The notes beneath the pieces were generated by a model, which was not told the origin of the DNA, made no database searches, and saw only the letters and a program-made list of their open reading frames with translations. This document shows, one piece after another, positions 24,143 to 33,819 of a stretch of 64,000 bases of DNA. This stretch comes from Ningiella ruwaisensis (lineage in GTDB: Bacteria > Pseudomonadota > Gammaproteobacteria > Enterobacterales > Alteromonadaceae). The stretch lies in assembly GCF_004798935.1 (NCBI RefSeq), contig NZ_RAHT01000007.1, positions 1 to 64,000 on the forward strand, in the 5' to 3' direction. The stretch's first letter is position 1. Each line of letters begins with the position of its first letter. The translations under genes and the position numbers were made by a program.

Positions 24143-26611
24143 ATGAGCATAGAAATACAAGACGGTGCCTGCTATCACTGCGGCTTGCCGAATACAGAGG
24201 GTGAAAAATATCCCGTCACTATTGTTGGACAGCGCCACTACATGTGCTGTCCGGGTTGTCAGGCGGTTGCTTCTGCGATCGTAGAAAATGGTCTGGAAAG
24301 TTATTATGAATTTAGAACCGAGCCTGCCGCCCGCGGAGATGCCGCATTAGATAATACGCTCTCCAAATTAGCGGTATACGATGAGCCGGAATTACAGGAA
24401 GAATTTGTTTTTGATCAAGGCAAACATAAGCAAATTCAATTAACTGTAGAAGGCATTACCTGCGCTGCGTGTGGCTGGCTAATTGAAAAACAGCTTGCCA
24501 AGGTAAAGGGCGTAAAACAAGTTTCAGTAAATGTGTCAGCAAGGCGTGCTTTGGTCACCTGGGATAACGCTGAGCAAAAACTCTCTGGCATATTGGCAAG
24601 AATGAAATCGATTGGATATGAATCCTTGCCCTTTCAGGCCGACAATCATGAAGCTTCTTACAAAAAAGAACAAAAAAGTTATTTAAAAAAACTAGGCTTG
24701 GCCGGCATCATGACCATGCAAGTAATGATGCTCGCGATGGGTCAATACTTTGATATTTTCGGCAACATAGATGCTGAGGCTATAGCCTATTTTAATGCGG
24801 TGAGTCTTATTCTCACTACGCCTGTTGTGCTCTATTCAGGCAGTATTTTTTACATCAGTGCGCTTAAAGCCTTGCAAAATCGCAGTGTGAATATGGATGT
24901 TCCTGTTACGATTGCCATATTAGCCACATACATAGCGGGTGTAATGGCAGTGAATCAGAGTACCGGTGAGGTGTACTTTGAATCCATCTGCATGTTTATC
25001 TTCTTTTTGTTGATCAGTCGCTTTTTAGAGCATCGCTCTCGCCATCGCGCCTCTGAAATATCATCCAACATGCTAAAGCTCATTCCGGTAACTGCGCTTA
25101 AATGGGAAAATGAGCAGTGGACTTCAGTGTTAGCCAAGCAGCTTAAAACAGGTGATAGGGTTTTGGTTAAGGCAGGCAGTAACATTCCTATTGATGCACT
25201 GATTCTCGAAGGGGAATCCACGGTTGACGAGTCGATGCTTACAGGTGAATTTGAGCCTGTGCGAAAAGCCCCTAACGACCGCGTATTTGCCGGCTCTCTC
25301 AACCAACAAGGCAGCCTGACAATAGAGGTAACAAGCACCCTTAAAAACGCAATGATGAATCAGATTTTGCGTTTACAAGAGATAGCCATGGGCAGCAAGC
25401 CAAAAGTAGCGCTTATAGCGGATAATTTGTCGCGTTATTTTGTAAGCGCCGTGCTGATTATAAGCGCCCTTACCTACTGGTATTGGTGGTCAAAAGATGA
25501 CCCGCATGCATTTTGGATAACGATTTCGGTCTTAGTTGCAACCTGCCCGTGTGCGCTAGGGCTTGCAACGCCTAGCGCACTTACCTGTGCAATGGCTAAA
25601 CTCAATAAGTTGGGTATCTTGCTAAAACGGGCAGATGCGCTTGAACAAGTCACTCACGCAAGCGACATTGTGTTTGATAAAACGGGCACCCTGACTAAAG
25701 GACAGTTTTCTATTTCAAAGAAAGTCTTCAGGCCGTTACCCGCATCATTTACACAAGATCTCGCAACAAATGACTCAACGACTGATCCAATGCTCATTAT
25801 GCAGCTTGCCAGCTTGCTTGAAAGTCGCTCTGAGCATCCTATTTCACAAGCCTTCAATGTCGACATCATGATCCATAATGCAGGTGCTGAAGTGCTAAAC
25901 GATGCCGATATTAGCGATTACAAAATCGAAATTGGCAAAGGAATTAGTGCGCAAATAAATAACATTAAATGTTTAATTGGGTCTAAAAAGTTTGTTTTAC
26001 AAGCAAGCTCATGTAATGACGAGACAGAATGGGCTGGCGCGAATGTTCTGATGTCGGTTGATAACACTATTGTTGCTGCTTTTTGGATTAATGATACGGT
26101 AAAAGACGATGTTCAGGACGTACTCAATACTCTACGAGACTACAACCTATCAATTTTAAGCGGTGATGAGCAATCTAATGTAGCGAGCGTTGCAAATAGC
26201 TTAGGGATAAAAAAAGCGCTCGGTGGATGTACACCAGAGGCGAAACTCAGCTACGTAAAATCAGAGCAAGCCAAAAAACACTCTTTAATCATGTTAGGTG
26301 ATGGTATCAATGATGCGCCGGTGCTTGCAGCAGCTGATGTCTCTGTCGCGGTAGGTAATGCCTCTGATTTAGCAAAAAATGCAGCAGATGTGGTCTTACT
26401 CAATCCCAGTTTGCATGCCCTTGCCGACCTAATACATATGTCGAAGCGCACAAAACGAAAGATTAAACAAAACATTGCATGGGCGCTTGGCTACAACTTG
26501 CTTGTTTTACCCTTTGCAGTATCGGGTGTTTTAACGCCCTGGCAAGCCGCTTTGGGAATGTCTTTAAGTTCTGTTATTGTAGTTTACAACTCCACGCGGC
26601 TTATGAAGTAA
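24143..26611 (+). CDS. ccoI: copper-translocating P1B-type ATPase CcoI/FixI
   Basis: The 822-residue inner-membrane ATPase supplies copper for CuB of the cbb3 oxidase. Domains in order are a Cys-rich N-terminal cap (CYHCGLPN, CCPGCQAVA), an HMA domain with GITCAACGW (about 109-117), eight membrane helices, the TGES-like actuator EGESTVDESMLTGEF, the CPC motif in ATCPCALGLATPSA, the phosphorylation site DKTGTLT and GDGINDAPVL. The Cys-rich N-terminal domain sets the FixI/CcoI class apart from CopA exporters. It is followed by ccoS. Confidence 0.95.
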   Translation: MSIEIQDGACYHCGLPNTEGEKYPVTIVGQRHYMCCPGCQAVASAIVENGLESYYEFRTEPAARGDAALDNTLSKLAVYDEPELQEEFVFDQGKHKQIQLTVEGITCAACGWLIEKQLAKVKGVKQVSVNVSARRALVTWDNAEQKLSGILARMKSIGYESLPFQADNHEASYKKEQKSYLKKLGLAGIMTMQVMMLAMGQYFDIFGNIDAEAIAYFNAVSLILTTPVVLYSGSIFYISALKALQNRSVNMDVPVTIAILATYIAGVMAVNQSTGEVYFESICMFIFFLLISRFLEHRSRHRASEISSNMLKLIPVTALKWENEQWTSVLAKQLKTGDRVLVKAGSNIPIDALILEGESTVDESMLTGEFEPVRKAPNDRVFAGSLNQQGSLTIEVTSTLKNAMMNQILRLQEIAMGSKPKVALIADNLSRYFVSAVLIISALTYWYWWSKDDPHAFWITISVLVATCPCALGLATPSALTCAMAKLNKLGILLKRADALEQVTHASDIVFDKTGTLTKGQFSISKKVFRPLPASFTQDLATNDSTTDPMLIMQLASLLESRSEHPISQAFNVDIMIHNAGAEVLNDADISDYKIEIGKGISAQINNIKCLIGSKKFVLQASSCNDETEWAGANVLMSVDNTIVAAFWINDTVKDDVQDVLNTLRDYNLSILSGDEQSNVASVANSLGIKKALGGCTPEAKLSYVKSEQAKKHSLIMLGDGINDAPVLAAADVSVAVGNASDLAKNAADVVLLNPSLHALADLIHMSKRTKRKIKQNIAWALGYNLLVLPFAVSGVLTPWQAALGMSLSSVIVVYNSTRLMK

Positions 26612-26678
26612 GATATAGTAGATTAATACTTACAAAGGCAACAATGACTCGACAGATACTAAATGAGAAAATAGCAAA

Positions 26679-26957
26679 ATGAGCGTTATATACGTATTAA
26701 TACCACTGGCTGTAATCATTGTTGCTTTGGCAATCGGTGTTTTCTTTTGGGCGGTAAAATCCAATCAGTTTGACGATTTGGAGCGTCAGGGCTACAGCAT
26801 TTTGTTTGACGATGATATCAAGAAAAAACCCGACGCTCGCGACAATGAGGGTGATAGCAGTGCAGTGCAATCTGAGAATAATTCATCTGAAACCCCTACG
26901 AATAAAAATGTAAACGACTCCCTCTCGGAAGAAAAAGGATTTGACGAAAAGCAATAA
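26679..26957 (+). CDS. ccoS: cbb3 oxidase maturation protein CcoS
   Basis: The 92-residue protein has one membrane helix (residues 3-25, IPLAVIIVALAIGVFFWAVKS) then the conserved CcoS motif QFDDLERQGYSILFDDD. An acidic Asn/Ser-rich C-terminal tail extends it beyond typical 50-60-residue CcoS. It is needed for cofactor insertion into CcoN. Its TAA stop shares a base with the start of the next gene. Confidence 0.9.
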   Translation: MSVIYVLIPLAVIIVALAIGVFFWAVKSNQFDDLERQGYSILFDDDIKKKPDARDNEGDSSAVQSENNSSETPTNKNVNDSLSEEKGFDEKQ

Positions 26958-27622
26958 TGGATATTAATTTACTATCCGCTTTTCTTATGGGCTTGGCAGG
27001 AGGCGTGCACTGTATTGGAATGTGCGGAGGAATTGCGACCGCGTTTACTTTTGCTATACCAAAAGAAGCATTTAACACTCCTTATATTTTGGCCTACAAT
27101 ATCGGTCGGATATCGTCTTACACAGCCGTTGGCGCATTGACTGGCTATTTGGGCGCCATTACCAGCACGGCAATTACAACAAATTTTCCCATTTTAACGC
27201 TGATAAGCGCTGTGTTTTTAGTGCTCCTGGCGCTTTACATCAGCGATTGGTATAAAGGGCTGTCGATACTCGAAAAAGCGGGAAGTCGTTTTTTTAAAAA
27301 AATTCAACCTTTCGCAAAACGCTTTTTGCCCTTTAAACACCCTGGCTCTGCCTTAGCCTACGGAATGGTTTGGGGGTTTTTACCCTGTGGATTGGTTTAC
27401 ACAGCATTGACCTGGTCATTGGCAAGTGGAAGTGCCTTAAACGGTGCGCTTTTCATGCTCATGTTCGGGCTAGGCACCTTCCCTGCTCTAATCGCAAGCA
27501 GCGTCGGAGCCAGTTTTTTAATTCCTTTTTTACAACATAAAATCACGCGGCAGGTTATCGCCATTAGTCTAATATTCTTCGCAATAATTTTGATTTTCCC
27601 TGTTATTAAGGGTATAACATGA
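26957..27622 (+). CDS. TauE/SafE (DsbD_2-like) membrane protein of the cbb3 cluster
   Basis: The 221-residue protein has six membrane helices and the signature GGVHCIGMCGGI near residue 20, typical of the short sulfite exporter TauE/SafE or DsbD_2-like proteins encoded beside ccoS. The N-terminal Cys-x3-Cys motif could bind copper or pass electrons. The second half repeats a GMVWGFLPCGLVYTAL motif with another cysteine. It starts at the ccoS stop, so it is translated with ccoS. In Shewanella the same gene precedes etrA/fnr. A role in copper delivery to the oxidase is inferred from position. Confidence 0.8.
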   Translation: MDINLLSAFLMGLAGGVHCIGMCGGIATAFTFAIPKEAFNTPYILAYNIGRISSYTAVGALTGYLGAITSTAITTNFPILTLISAVFLVLLALYISDWYKGLSILEKAGSRFFKKIQPFAKRFLPFKHPGSALAYGMVWGFLPCGLVYTALTWSLASGSALNGALFMLMFGLGTFPALIASSVGASFLIPFLQHKITRQVIAISLIFFAIILIFPVIKGIT

Positions 27623-27632
27623 TCCAAATCAA
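27619..27632. promoter_or_regulatory. FNR box directly upstream of fnr
   Basis: ATGATCCAAATCAA is, on the other strand, TTGATTTGGATCAT, one mismatch from the FNR consensus. It overlaps the stop codon of the preceding gene and ends 17 bp before the fnr start, too close for classical activation at -41.5. Autorepression is the likelier use. Confidence 0.7.
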
Positions 27633-27649
27633 ATTTTGGAGTGTAGCTC

Positions 27650-28387
27650 ATGGCGAAAGGACCTGAACTCTCTATTCACTGCCAAAGCTGCAGCTTTTCG
27701 CATCTTTGCCTGCCTGTAAGTCTTAATAAAAATGAACTTGAATCGCTAGACGATATCATTGAGCGCAAACGTCCTTTACACAAGCATGACAAATTGGTTC
27801 GTGCTGGGCAGGCATTTCATTCTCTTTACGCTGTTCGGTCCGGTTCATTTAAATCCTACATCAGCGATAAAGACGGTGTTGAACAAATAGTGGGATTCCA
27901 CTTTCCGGGCGATATCATTGGCTTTGATGCATTAAAAGATGATACGCACCAGAGTTACTCGCAAGCGCTTGAGACGGCGATGGTGTGTGAACTCCCCTAC
28001 GAAACCTTAGATAAAGTATCGGAAAAATATCCTAAGCTGCGCCAACAAATCATGCGTTTTATGAGTTCTGAAATTAAACACGATCATGATCTTATGATGT
28101 TGTTAAGCAAGCGCAGCGCTGAAGAGCGTTTATTGCACTTTATTAGCCATTTGTCACAGCGCTTTGATGAACGTGGATACTCCGCCAAACAGTTCAATCT
28201 TTCCATGACTCGTAACGAAATAGGAAACTATTTAGGGCTAACGGTAGAGACAATTAGCCGCTTACTCACGCGTTTCCAAAAAGAAGGCTTAATTCAAGTC
28301 GATGGAAAGCTCATCACAATTTTAGATTTTGATGGTTTAAGGCACCGTATTCCCGAGTCCGAAATTCCTTTTACTGCGGCAAACTAA
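27650..28387 (+). CDS. fnr: oxygen-sensing regulator Fnr/EtrA
   Basis: The 245-residue CRP/FNR-family regulator has the 4Fe-4S ligands C11, C14, C20 and C113, a cyclic-nucleotide-like domain (25-150) and a C-terminal helix-turn-helix with recognition residues in TVETISRLL (the E..SR set that reads TTGAT). Loss of the cluster by oxygen inactivates it. Targets in this window probably include ccoN and its own promoter. In order and sequence it matches EtrA of Shewanella, with uspE next, as in E. coli. Confidence 0.95.
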   Translation: MAKGPELSIHCQSCSFSHLCLPVSLNKNELESLDDIIERKRPLHKHDKLVRAGQAFHSLYAVRSGSFKSYISDKDGVEQIVGFHFPGDIIGFDALKDDTHQSYSQALETAMVCELPYETLDKVSEKYPKLRQQIMRFMSSEIKHDHDLMMLLSKRSAEERLLHFISHLSQRFDERGYSAKQFNLSMTRNEIGNYLGLTVETISRLLTRFQKEGLIQVDGKLITILDFDGLRHRIPESEIPFTAAN

Positions 28388-28461
28388 TTTATTCGTTGAT
28401 GAGTCATATAAGCATAAACTGACATTCTCTAATCTTATTAACAACTTAATTGATTTAGAAC

Positions 28462-28496
28462 AAGGTGGTTACATGCAAATGTAAACCACCTTTCTT
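28462..28496 (+). terminator. Rho-independent terminator after fnr
   Basis: An AAGGTGGTT arm pairs with AACCACCTT, extended by ACAT/ATGT, around a short loop; TTCTT follows. It separates fnr from uspE. A weak FNR-like half site, TTGATTTAGAACAA, overlaps its start (28450-28463). Confidence 0.8.
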
Positions 28497-28548
28497 ATAC
28501 TACAAGGGTAATAAATTCATCCACTTATTTTAAAAGCCTGGAGCGCAT

Positions 28549-29454
28549 ATGTTGACTAGTACCCGCATTCTTGTTGTGTTTGACCCCTACCATGATAGTC
28601 AGCCAGCTTTTGACCGAGCCTGTTTTTTGGCGCAAAAACTAAATGCAAAATTGTTATTAGTATCGTGCATTTATGACGAAACCTATGACATGACGAACTT
28701 TCTTACCACTGAACAGCGGGTAGATATGAAAACCGCACTCATTGAAGGACAGACAAAGGCTATGCAAGCCTACGTGGGTAAATGTGATAATACGGATGTT
28801 GAAATTAAAGCGGTATGGCACAAATCACTGTATCGCGGGATCATAGATGTCGCTTCACACGAACATTGCGACTTAATTGTAAAAAGCTGCAAGAGTCACA
28901 ACAAATTAGCGCATCGCATTTTTACTCCGAATGACTGGCACCTTTTACGTCACAGTCCAGTAAATGTATTGATGGTGAAAGAGCACGACTGGCCCGAAAA
29001 CGGCAATATCGTTTCTGCTATCAGCATCGACACTAACGACAAAGTACATAATCTCCTAAGTGAACGTATAACGAGCATCAGTACCGAACTTGCCAAAATG
29101 GTCAATGCCAATGTCCATCTTGCAAATACCTTTGCTGGCGCTCCCGTGCATATCGCTATAGAGGTGCCAAGTTTTAACGCTCAGGCTTACAATCAGGACG
29201 TACAGGCCAAGCATGAAACAGAAATAAAAGTGATTGCCAAAGAGTATGGTATTCCGGAATCCAATGCGCATGTGGCAGAGGGTTTACCAGAGGATGTCAT
29301 TCCTGCCTTGTGTGAAAATCTGGACGCTGAGCTGTTAGTATTAGGCTCTGTTGGCAGGCGAGGTATAAGCGCAGCCTTGCTGGGAAATACTGCTGAACAT
29401 ATTATCGACAAAGTAAATTGCGATACCTTGGTGATCAAGCCACAAATGCATTAG
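28549..29454 (+). CDS. uspE: universal stress protein E, tandem Usp domains
   Basis: The 301-residue protein has two Usp domains (about residues 4-142 and 150-299). The second ends with LLVLGSVGRRGISAALLGNTAEHIIDKVNCDTLVIKP-type residues, containing the G-x9-GS nucleotide-binding type motif; the first domain is more divergent. UspE contributes to stress resistance and motility control in E. coli. It follows fnr as in E. coli, but has its own leader after the fnr terminator. Confidence 0.9.
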   Translation: MLTSTRILVVFDPYHDSQPAFDRACFLAQKLNAKLLLVSCIYDETYDMTNFLTTEQRVDMKTALIEGQTKAMQAYVGKCDNTDVEIKAVWHKSLYRGIIDVASHEHCDLIVKSCKSHNKLAHRIFTPNDWHLLRHSPVNVLMVKEHDWPENGNIVSAISIDTNDKVHNLLSERITSISTELAKMVNANVHLANTFAGAPVHIAIEVPSFNAQAYNQDVQAKHETEIKVIAKEYGIPESNAHVAEGLPEDVIPALCENLDAELLVLGSVGRRGISAALLGNTAEHIIDKVNCDTLVIKPQMH

Positions 29455-29472
29455 GTCTAAATCTTAGATGAA

Positions 29473-29507
29473 AAAACGCGGTAATTTACGTATACTTGCC
29501 GCGTTTT
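29473..29507 (+). terminator. Inverted repeat after uspE, likely terminator
   Basis: AAAACGCGG (29473-29481) and CCGCGTTTT (29499-29507) form a perfect 9-bp stem with a 17-base loop; the T-rich 3' arm serves as a short U-tract. It lies 19 bp after the uspE stop and 24 bp before ttcA. Confidence 0.65.
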
Positions 29508-29530
29508 CTACTATCTAAGACTTATGTTTC

Positions 29531-30457
29531 ATGTCAGTAAAGCCAAAAACCACATACAATTTTAATAAACTTCAGAAGCGAATTCGCCGAGAGACAGGCA
29601 AAGCCATCGCTGACTTCAATATGATTGAGGATGGGGATAAGGTCATGGTTTGTCTTTCCGGTGGGAAGGATAGTTACACCCTTCTGGACGTTCTTTTGTA
29701 CTTGCAGCGCATTGCCCCTATTAGTTTTTCGATTGTGGCTGTAAACCTGGATCAAAAACAACCTGGGTTCCCGGAACACGTACTACCGGAGTATCTTACA
29801 AATTTGGGCGTGGACTATCGTATTGTCGAGGAAGATACTTACTCCATTGTTAAAGAAAAAGTGCCAGAAGGAAAAACAACCTGCGCGCTATGTTCGCGTT
29901 TGCGCAGAGGAATTTTGTATAAAACGGCGTCGCAACTTGAGGCGACAAAAATTGCTTTGGGTCACCATCGTGACGATATGATTGAAACATTGTTTCTTAA
30001 CATGTTTTATGGTGGGAAAATGAAATCAATGCCACCTAAACTCCTCAGTGATGATAATAAACATGTGGTGATCCGCCCTCTTGCTTATTGCAAAGAAGCT
30101 GACATCGCTCGATATGCTCAGCATATGGATTTTCCAATCATTCCATGCAATTTGTGTGGCTCTCAAGAAAATTTGCAGCGCAAAAATATAAAGATGATGC
30201 TTCAGGACTGGCATAAGCGTTTCCCTGGAAGAATTGAGTCTATGTTTAGCGCCATGCAAAATATTACTCCCTCTCATATGCTTGATCACACGCATTTTGA
30301 CTTTAAATCGTTAAATAGCAGCACTATGTTGGAAGGTGAAGGCGATATTGGCTTTGACTCACCTGACCTTCCCATGCAATTTAAAGTTAATGAATCGAAT
30401 GATGAATTACACGAAGGCAATCAGGTCATTCATACTAGCGTGATCCAACTGAAGTAA
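29531..30457 (+). CDS. ttcA: tRNA 2-thiocytidine-32 biosynthesis protein TtcA
   Basis: The 308-residue cytoplasmic enzyme thiolates cytidine 32 in some tRNAs using ATP, a sulfur donor and a 4Fe-4S cluster. The PP-loop SGGKDS is at residues 43-48, and two CxxC motifs (C118-C121 and C206-C209) supply the cluster ligands. Length and motif spacing match the TtcA family. A tail of about 40 residues, rich in Asn/Asp/Glu, follows the conserved part. In E. coli ttcA also lies near fnr and uspE. Confidence 0.95.
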   Translation: MSVKPKTTYNFNKLQKRIRRETGKAIADFNMIEDGDKVMVCLSGGKDSYTLLDVLLYLQRIAPISFSIVAVNLDQKQPGFPEHVLPEYLTNLGVDYRIVEEDTYSIVKEKVPEGKTTCALCSRLRRGILYKTASQLEATKIALGHHRDDMIETLFLNMFYGGKMKSMPPKLLSDDNKHVVIRPLAYCKEADIARYAQHMDFPIIPCNLCGSQENLQRKNIKMMLQDWHKRFPGRIESMFSAMQNITPSHMLDHTHFDFKSLNSSTMLEGEGDIGFDSPDLPMQFKVNESNDELHEGNQVIHTSVIQLK

Positions 30458-30488
30458 CATTTTAATTGACAGTCAATAAGGAGATTCG

Positions 30489-31412
30489 GTGAAAATAGGT
30501 TTAGCACTTGGCGCAGGCGCAGCACGTGGATGGGCACATATTGGTGTGATAAAGGCGCTTGAAGAGATTGGTGTCAAAATAGACGTGGTTGCCGGCTGTT
30601 CTATTGGTGCCTATGTCGGCGCAGCATATGCAAGTGGTAAACTTACCGAGTTGGAAACGTGGGCAAATTCATTGACCGAATGGCAAGTATTCGGTTTGTT
30701 AGGCATTGGCTTTAGACGCGGCGGATTAGCCAGCGGCCAGAAGGTGTTCGACAAACATAAAGCCGACTTTTGTGCCCCTTCTTTCGAGCAAATGCAAAAA
30801 CCATTTACCGCTGTTGCAACGGATTTATATTCTGGTAAAGAGGTTGTATTTAATAAAGGTGATATTAACGATGCGATCCAGGCTTCCTGCGCCATACCTG
30901 CCCTGTTTGCACCCATCGAACACGAAGGTCGCTGGCTTATCGATGGAGCTGTGGTCAATCCAGTTCCGGTGAATCAGTGTCGTCAGCTAGGAGCAGACTT
31001 TGTCATAGCAGTAAATTTAAGTGCAGATTTTCGCCCCCAATTGATTGAAAAGTTTGAAGATGAGCACCGTGAGTCGCAGCAGAAAACCGACGAGTTTATC
31101 GGGAAAGCATCAAAAGGCTTTATGAAACAGTGGTTCTCACCTGATCCAAAACCTAATAAAAAAACAGCACCAGGAATTGTCGGGGTAATGAGCAGCGCCC
31201 TTGAAATTTTGCAAGCACGAGTCACCCGTTCACGACTGGCCGGTGATCCGCCCGATATATTAATAGAGCCCCAATTAAGAGATGTGGGCCTGCTCGAGTT
31301 TCATCGCGCAAAAGAACTGGCGGAAAATGGCGAAAGAGCGGTACAGCGGCTGGCAGAACAAATTGCCTATCAGCTGAATATCAGAAAAGACACGCTGATG
31401 AAAAATGAATAG
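30489..31412 (+). CDS. rssA: patatin-like phospholipase RssA
   Basis: The 307-residue protein has a patatin fold: an oxyanion GAGAARGWAHIG loop, the nucleophile elbow GCSIG (S38) and the catalytic Asp in IDGAVVNPVP (D152). It starts with GTG at 30489 after a good AAGGAG site. RssA-type proteins hydrolyse acyl esters, but the substrate is unproven. It follows ttcA in the same direction (31 bp gap), so the two are probably one transcript. Confidence 0.85.
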   Translation: MKIGLALGAGAARGWAHIGVIKALEEIGVKIDVVAGCSIGAYVGAAYASGKLTELETWANSLTEWQVFGLLGIGFRRGGLASGQKVFDKHKADFCAPSFEQMQKPFTAVATDLYSGKEVVFNKGDINDAIQASCAIPALFAPIEHEGRWLIDGAVVNPVPVNQCRQLGADFVIAVNLSADFRPQLIEKFEDEHRESQQKTDEFIGKASKGFMKQWFSPDPKPNKKTAPGIVGVMSSALEILQARVTRSRLAGDPPDILIEPQLRDVGLLEFHRAKELAENGERAVQRLAEQIAYQLNIRKDTLMKNE

Positions 31413-31431
31413 GAAATGCTCAAAAACTATA

Positions 31432-32178
31432 TTAACTGCTGGTTACAGCGGTTACGCGTAGCGGCGCTTCAGGTAAACGGATAGGTTTGCCGTTTTCAAA
31501 GAATGCTTTATCCAATTTTAGATTACCTTGAATAATTTCATAGCCATTTGAAAGTTTTGTGCTTAAGGTTTCGTCTCTGAACTGAAGCATTAAGCCGTTT
31601 ACGCTGGGCATCATAAAAGACATAAAACTGCCCATCTCATTAAAAAATGCCTCGTATTGCTCAAATAAAAAGGCTAATTCTTCAAAGCTATAGTTGGCCT
31701 TCAAATATTCAGGCTTGGTTTCTAGTTGCACAGAAATATCGCAATGATTGCTCTGTTCAACAATATCAATAATCACCAGGGCATCGGCTAAGCGCAAAGC
31801 GCGCTCAGTTGGGACAGTAAAGCGATTTTCTTCGCTAACCTCAAGCGGGATTTGCTTTTTATCGGTGCTAATTCGTGCGCTTTCAATTTGGCATAAGGCT
31901 TTACTGTGTATATTTACAAAGCCGAAGGCGAATTGAAGGGCTTGTGTATCTTCGTTATTGAGTTTGCGCACATGGGAATAAAACGTTTTATATTCGACTT
32001 CTATCGTTTCAGCGCGTGTCACATCACTATACAAAACCATAAACAGAATCGGAAATAAAATCAGGGAGACAAAAATGGCTTTAGTTGCCAGAGACCGATT
32101 CATTATTTTGCTTTTGTCAGAATTTACTAAACTTGCCAACTTGCTCATCTCCGCTTTTTGAAACTTATAATCGTACAT
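31432..32178 (-). CDS. secreted or membrane-tethered protein, DUF2987-like
   Basis: The 248-residue protein has a cytoplasmic leader, then a hydrophobic segment (about 31-55) ending at RAET, which may be a signal or anchor. The exported part has two cysteines (C97 in KALCQIES, C144 in NHCDISVQL) and a helical C-terminal half with FMMPSVNGLMLQF. Arrangement and length resemble DUF2987, found in Alteromonadales and Vibrionales, but that assignment is tentative. It starts 7 bp after the stop of the Bax-like gene, so it belongs to that operon. A start at Met26 (32103) is also possible. Its function is unknown. Confidence 0.6.
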   Translation of the reverse strand: MYDYKFQKAEMSKLASLVNSDKSKIMNRSLATKAIFVSLILFPILFMVLYSDVTRAETIEVEYKTFYSHVRKLNNEDTQALQFAFGFVNIHSKALCQIESARISTDKKQIPLEVSEENRFTVPTERALRLADALVIIDIVEQSNHCDISVQLETKPEYLKANYSFEELAFLFEQYEAFFNEMGSFMSFMMPSVNGLMLQFRDETLSTKLSNGYEIIQGNLKLDKAFFENGKPIRLPEAPLRVTAVTSS

Positions 32179-32184
32179 AAATTG

Positions 32185-32985
32185 CTAAATCAGGTCTCTG
32201 TTGATTTGTATCATCAGTTGTAACTCTTCAACATATTCTTCGCCGCGTTCAGAGTACTTATGGAGGCCTTCAGCAAGCTTCATAGCGGTAATCTCTTGCT
32301 GGTTTGTCCGCAACTTACTCCTGATACTGCGTAACTCTCGGTATGCGGGGTGTCGGTTAATATTCCGCATATAGGAATACATCGCTGACGATAAATCATC
32401 GAACTTTGCTACTTCATGTACCGCGCCTGAATTTCTGCGCTTTGGAACAAATCCACAGCCTTCTACAAAGCACCATATACCAAAAAAGTTATATCCTTCC
32501 TGTGCAAAACGACTGGTTCCCCAGGCAGACTCATTGGCGCTTTGTATCAGTACCAGTTCGGCAGGAATAATATCAATTTTGCGCAATAGTGCGTCAAAAA
32601 TCTTTATCTCGTCTTGATCAGTATCAACACGATACTCTTCTATTAGCCATTCTAGCTCTTCTTGCTGGCTTTCACTTAAGGATTCACCAGCTATCAGTTT
32701 AGCTCGTAAACCTTGTAAATAGGCACGTAAATTCAGTAAATATTCATTTTGTAGGTCAATTGCTGGGCGAAGGTAATTAAAAAACGCTTTCTTTTTATCT
32801 TCTACCCTTTCAAATTGAGAAAAGTCAGGAACGGGATCATCTGCAAACTCCACTTCCGGAATATCAGCAACAAAAGAAGGACTAGGTTGCATAAAAATAA
32901 CAAGTGCGATCACAAGCACAAGGCTCAAAGCTGCGATCCCAATAATTTTTGCCTTATGTTTCAGCTTAGCGTTTTTGTTAAGCAT
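32185..32985 (-). CDS. Bax-like glucosaminidase-fold protein
   Basis: The 266-residue protein has an N-terminal membrane anchor (about residues 12-32) and a C-terminal domain with LVLIQSANESAWGTSRFAQEG and NFFGIWCF. This is the Bax family, related to endo-beta-N-acetylglucosaminidases acting on peptidoglycan; the E in ANESAWG is the candidate catalytic acid. The ATG at 32985 was chosen for its AGGAG site 6-7 bases upstream; a longer frame starting at 33045 lacks this. It overlaps the upstream polytopic protein gene by 8 bases. A role in septal or envelope peptidoglycan trimming is inferred from the fold. Confidence 0.8.
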   Translation of the reverse strand: MLNKNAKLKHKAKIIGIAALSLVLVIALVIFMQPSPSFVADIPEVEFADDPVPDFSQFERVEDKKKAFFNYLRPAIDLQNEYLLNLRAYLQGLRAKLIAGESLSESQQEELEWLIEEYRVDTDQDEIKIFDALLRKIDIIPAELVLIQSANESAWGTSRFAQEGYNFFGIWCFVEGCGFVPKRRNSGAVHEVAKFDDLSSAMYSYMRNINRHPAYRELRSIRSKLRTNQQEITAMKLAEGLHKYSERGEEYVEELQLMIQINRDLI

Positions 32986-33760
32986 CAAATACTCCTGATT
33001 GAGATGGATCGTTCTCAGTCCTTTGTTTGTCCTCTTCTTGCCCACAAAATAGGTCTTGATAAAGGACTGCTTTCACATTGTAGTAAAACGGACCGACCCA
33101 AATCAGCGCAAAACCAAATGAAATGATGACGCCGAATAACAAGGCAACGAAGATTAAAAATAAAATAGTGAAAGGGAATAAATACGCGTTCACCATCCTC
33201 ACAGATAATACAATAGCCGAAAATGGCGTGACTCCCTTATCAACAATTAAGGGCAGAGCAAACGTTGTCGCCATTAAAAGGTAAAAACCGGGAATGACAA
33301 AAAGCGCAAATCCTAAACTCACTGCTAAATTAATTAGCACAAAAGCAACACCGAGCGGCAGGATATAGGAAATATAAGCAAAAACCTGAAACAAACTGAT
33401 ACCGTTGTTTCTCACCGTATTAATTGCCAGCATGACTAAACCTGCTAGCAAGGGAGAAAGAATAACGTTCATAATCAATTCACCAATGGCAAATCGCGTC
33501 TGGTCGACATTCTGAAGTTGAGCCACAATGTCCTCTGCGCTTGAATCACGTATATCAATACCGATAAATGCATAAAAAATAAAGGTTAGCGCTACAAAGA
33601 CCGCGACGGTCAGCATAATAGCTCCAAAAAGCATAAGGGTATTTTGACCGCTCACCTCTCTGGCTTTGCTCAACACACGCTTTACATCAAACTCATACTT
33701 TTTCGCAAGCATGCTTTGAATATGGGCATGATTTTTAAGCTCTGATTTACTCAATCTCAA
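32978..33760 (-). CDS. polytopic membrane protein of unknown function
   Basis: The 260-residue protein has about five to six membrane segments: residues 44-66, 92-115, 125-155, 158-180 and 195-225. A charged N-terminal cytosolic segment precedes them and an acidic Gln/Asp-rich tail follows. GVAFVLINLAVSLGFALFVIPGFYLL is typical of DUF975- or GPDPase-membrane-domain-type proteins, but I cannot assign a family. It heads the three-gene operon that includes the Bax-like protein, so it may scaffold or regulate that enzyme. Confidence 0.6.
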   Translation of the reverse strand: MRLSKSELKNHAHIQSMLAKKYEFDVKRVLSKAREVSGQNTLMLFGAIMLTVAVFVALTFIFYAFIGIDIRDSSAEDIVAQLQNVDQTRFAIGELIMNVILSPLLAGLVMLAINTVRNNGISLFQVFAYISYILPLGVAFVLINLAVSLGFALFVIPGFYLLMATTFALPLIVDKGVTPFSAIVLSVRMVNAYLFPFTILFLIFVALLFGVIISFGFALIWVGPFYYNVKAVLYQDLFCGQEEDKQRTENDPSQSGVFDA

Positions 33761-33819
33761 TACATCTCTCTGTTTGCTGGAGTTAGATACAAATTACCTC
33801 TTAAGGATTAATACTAACA

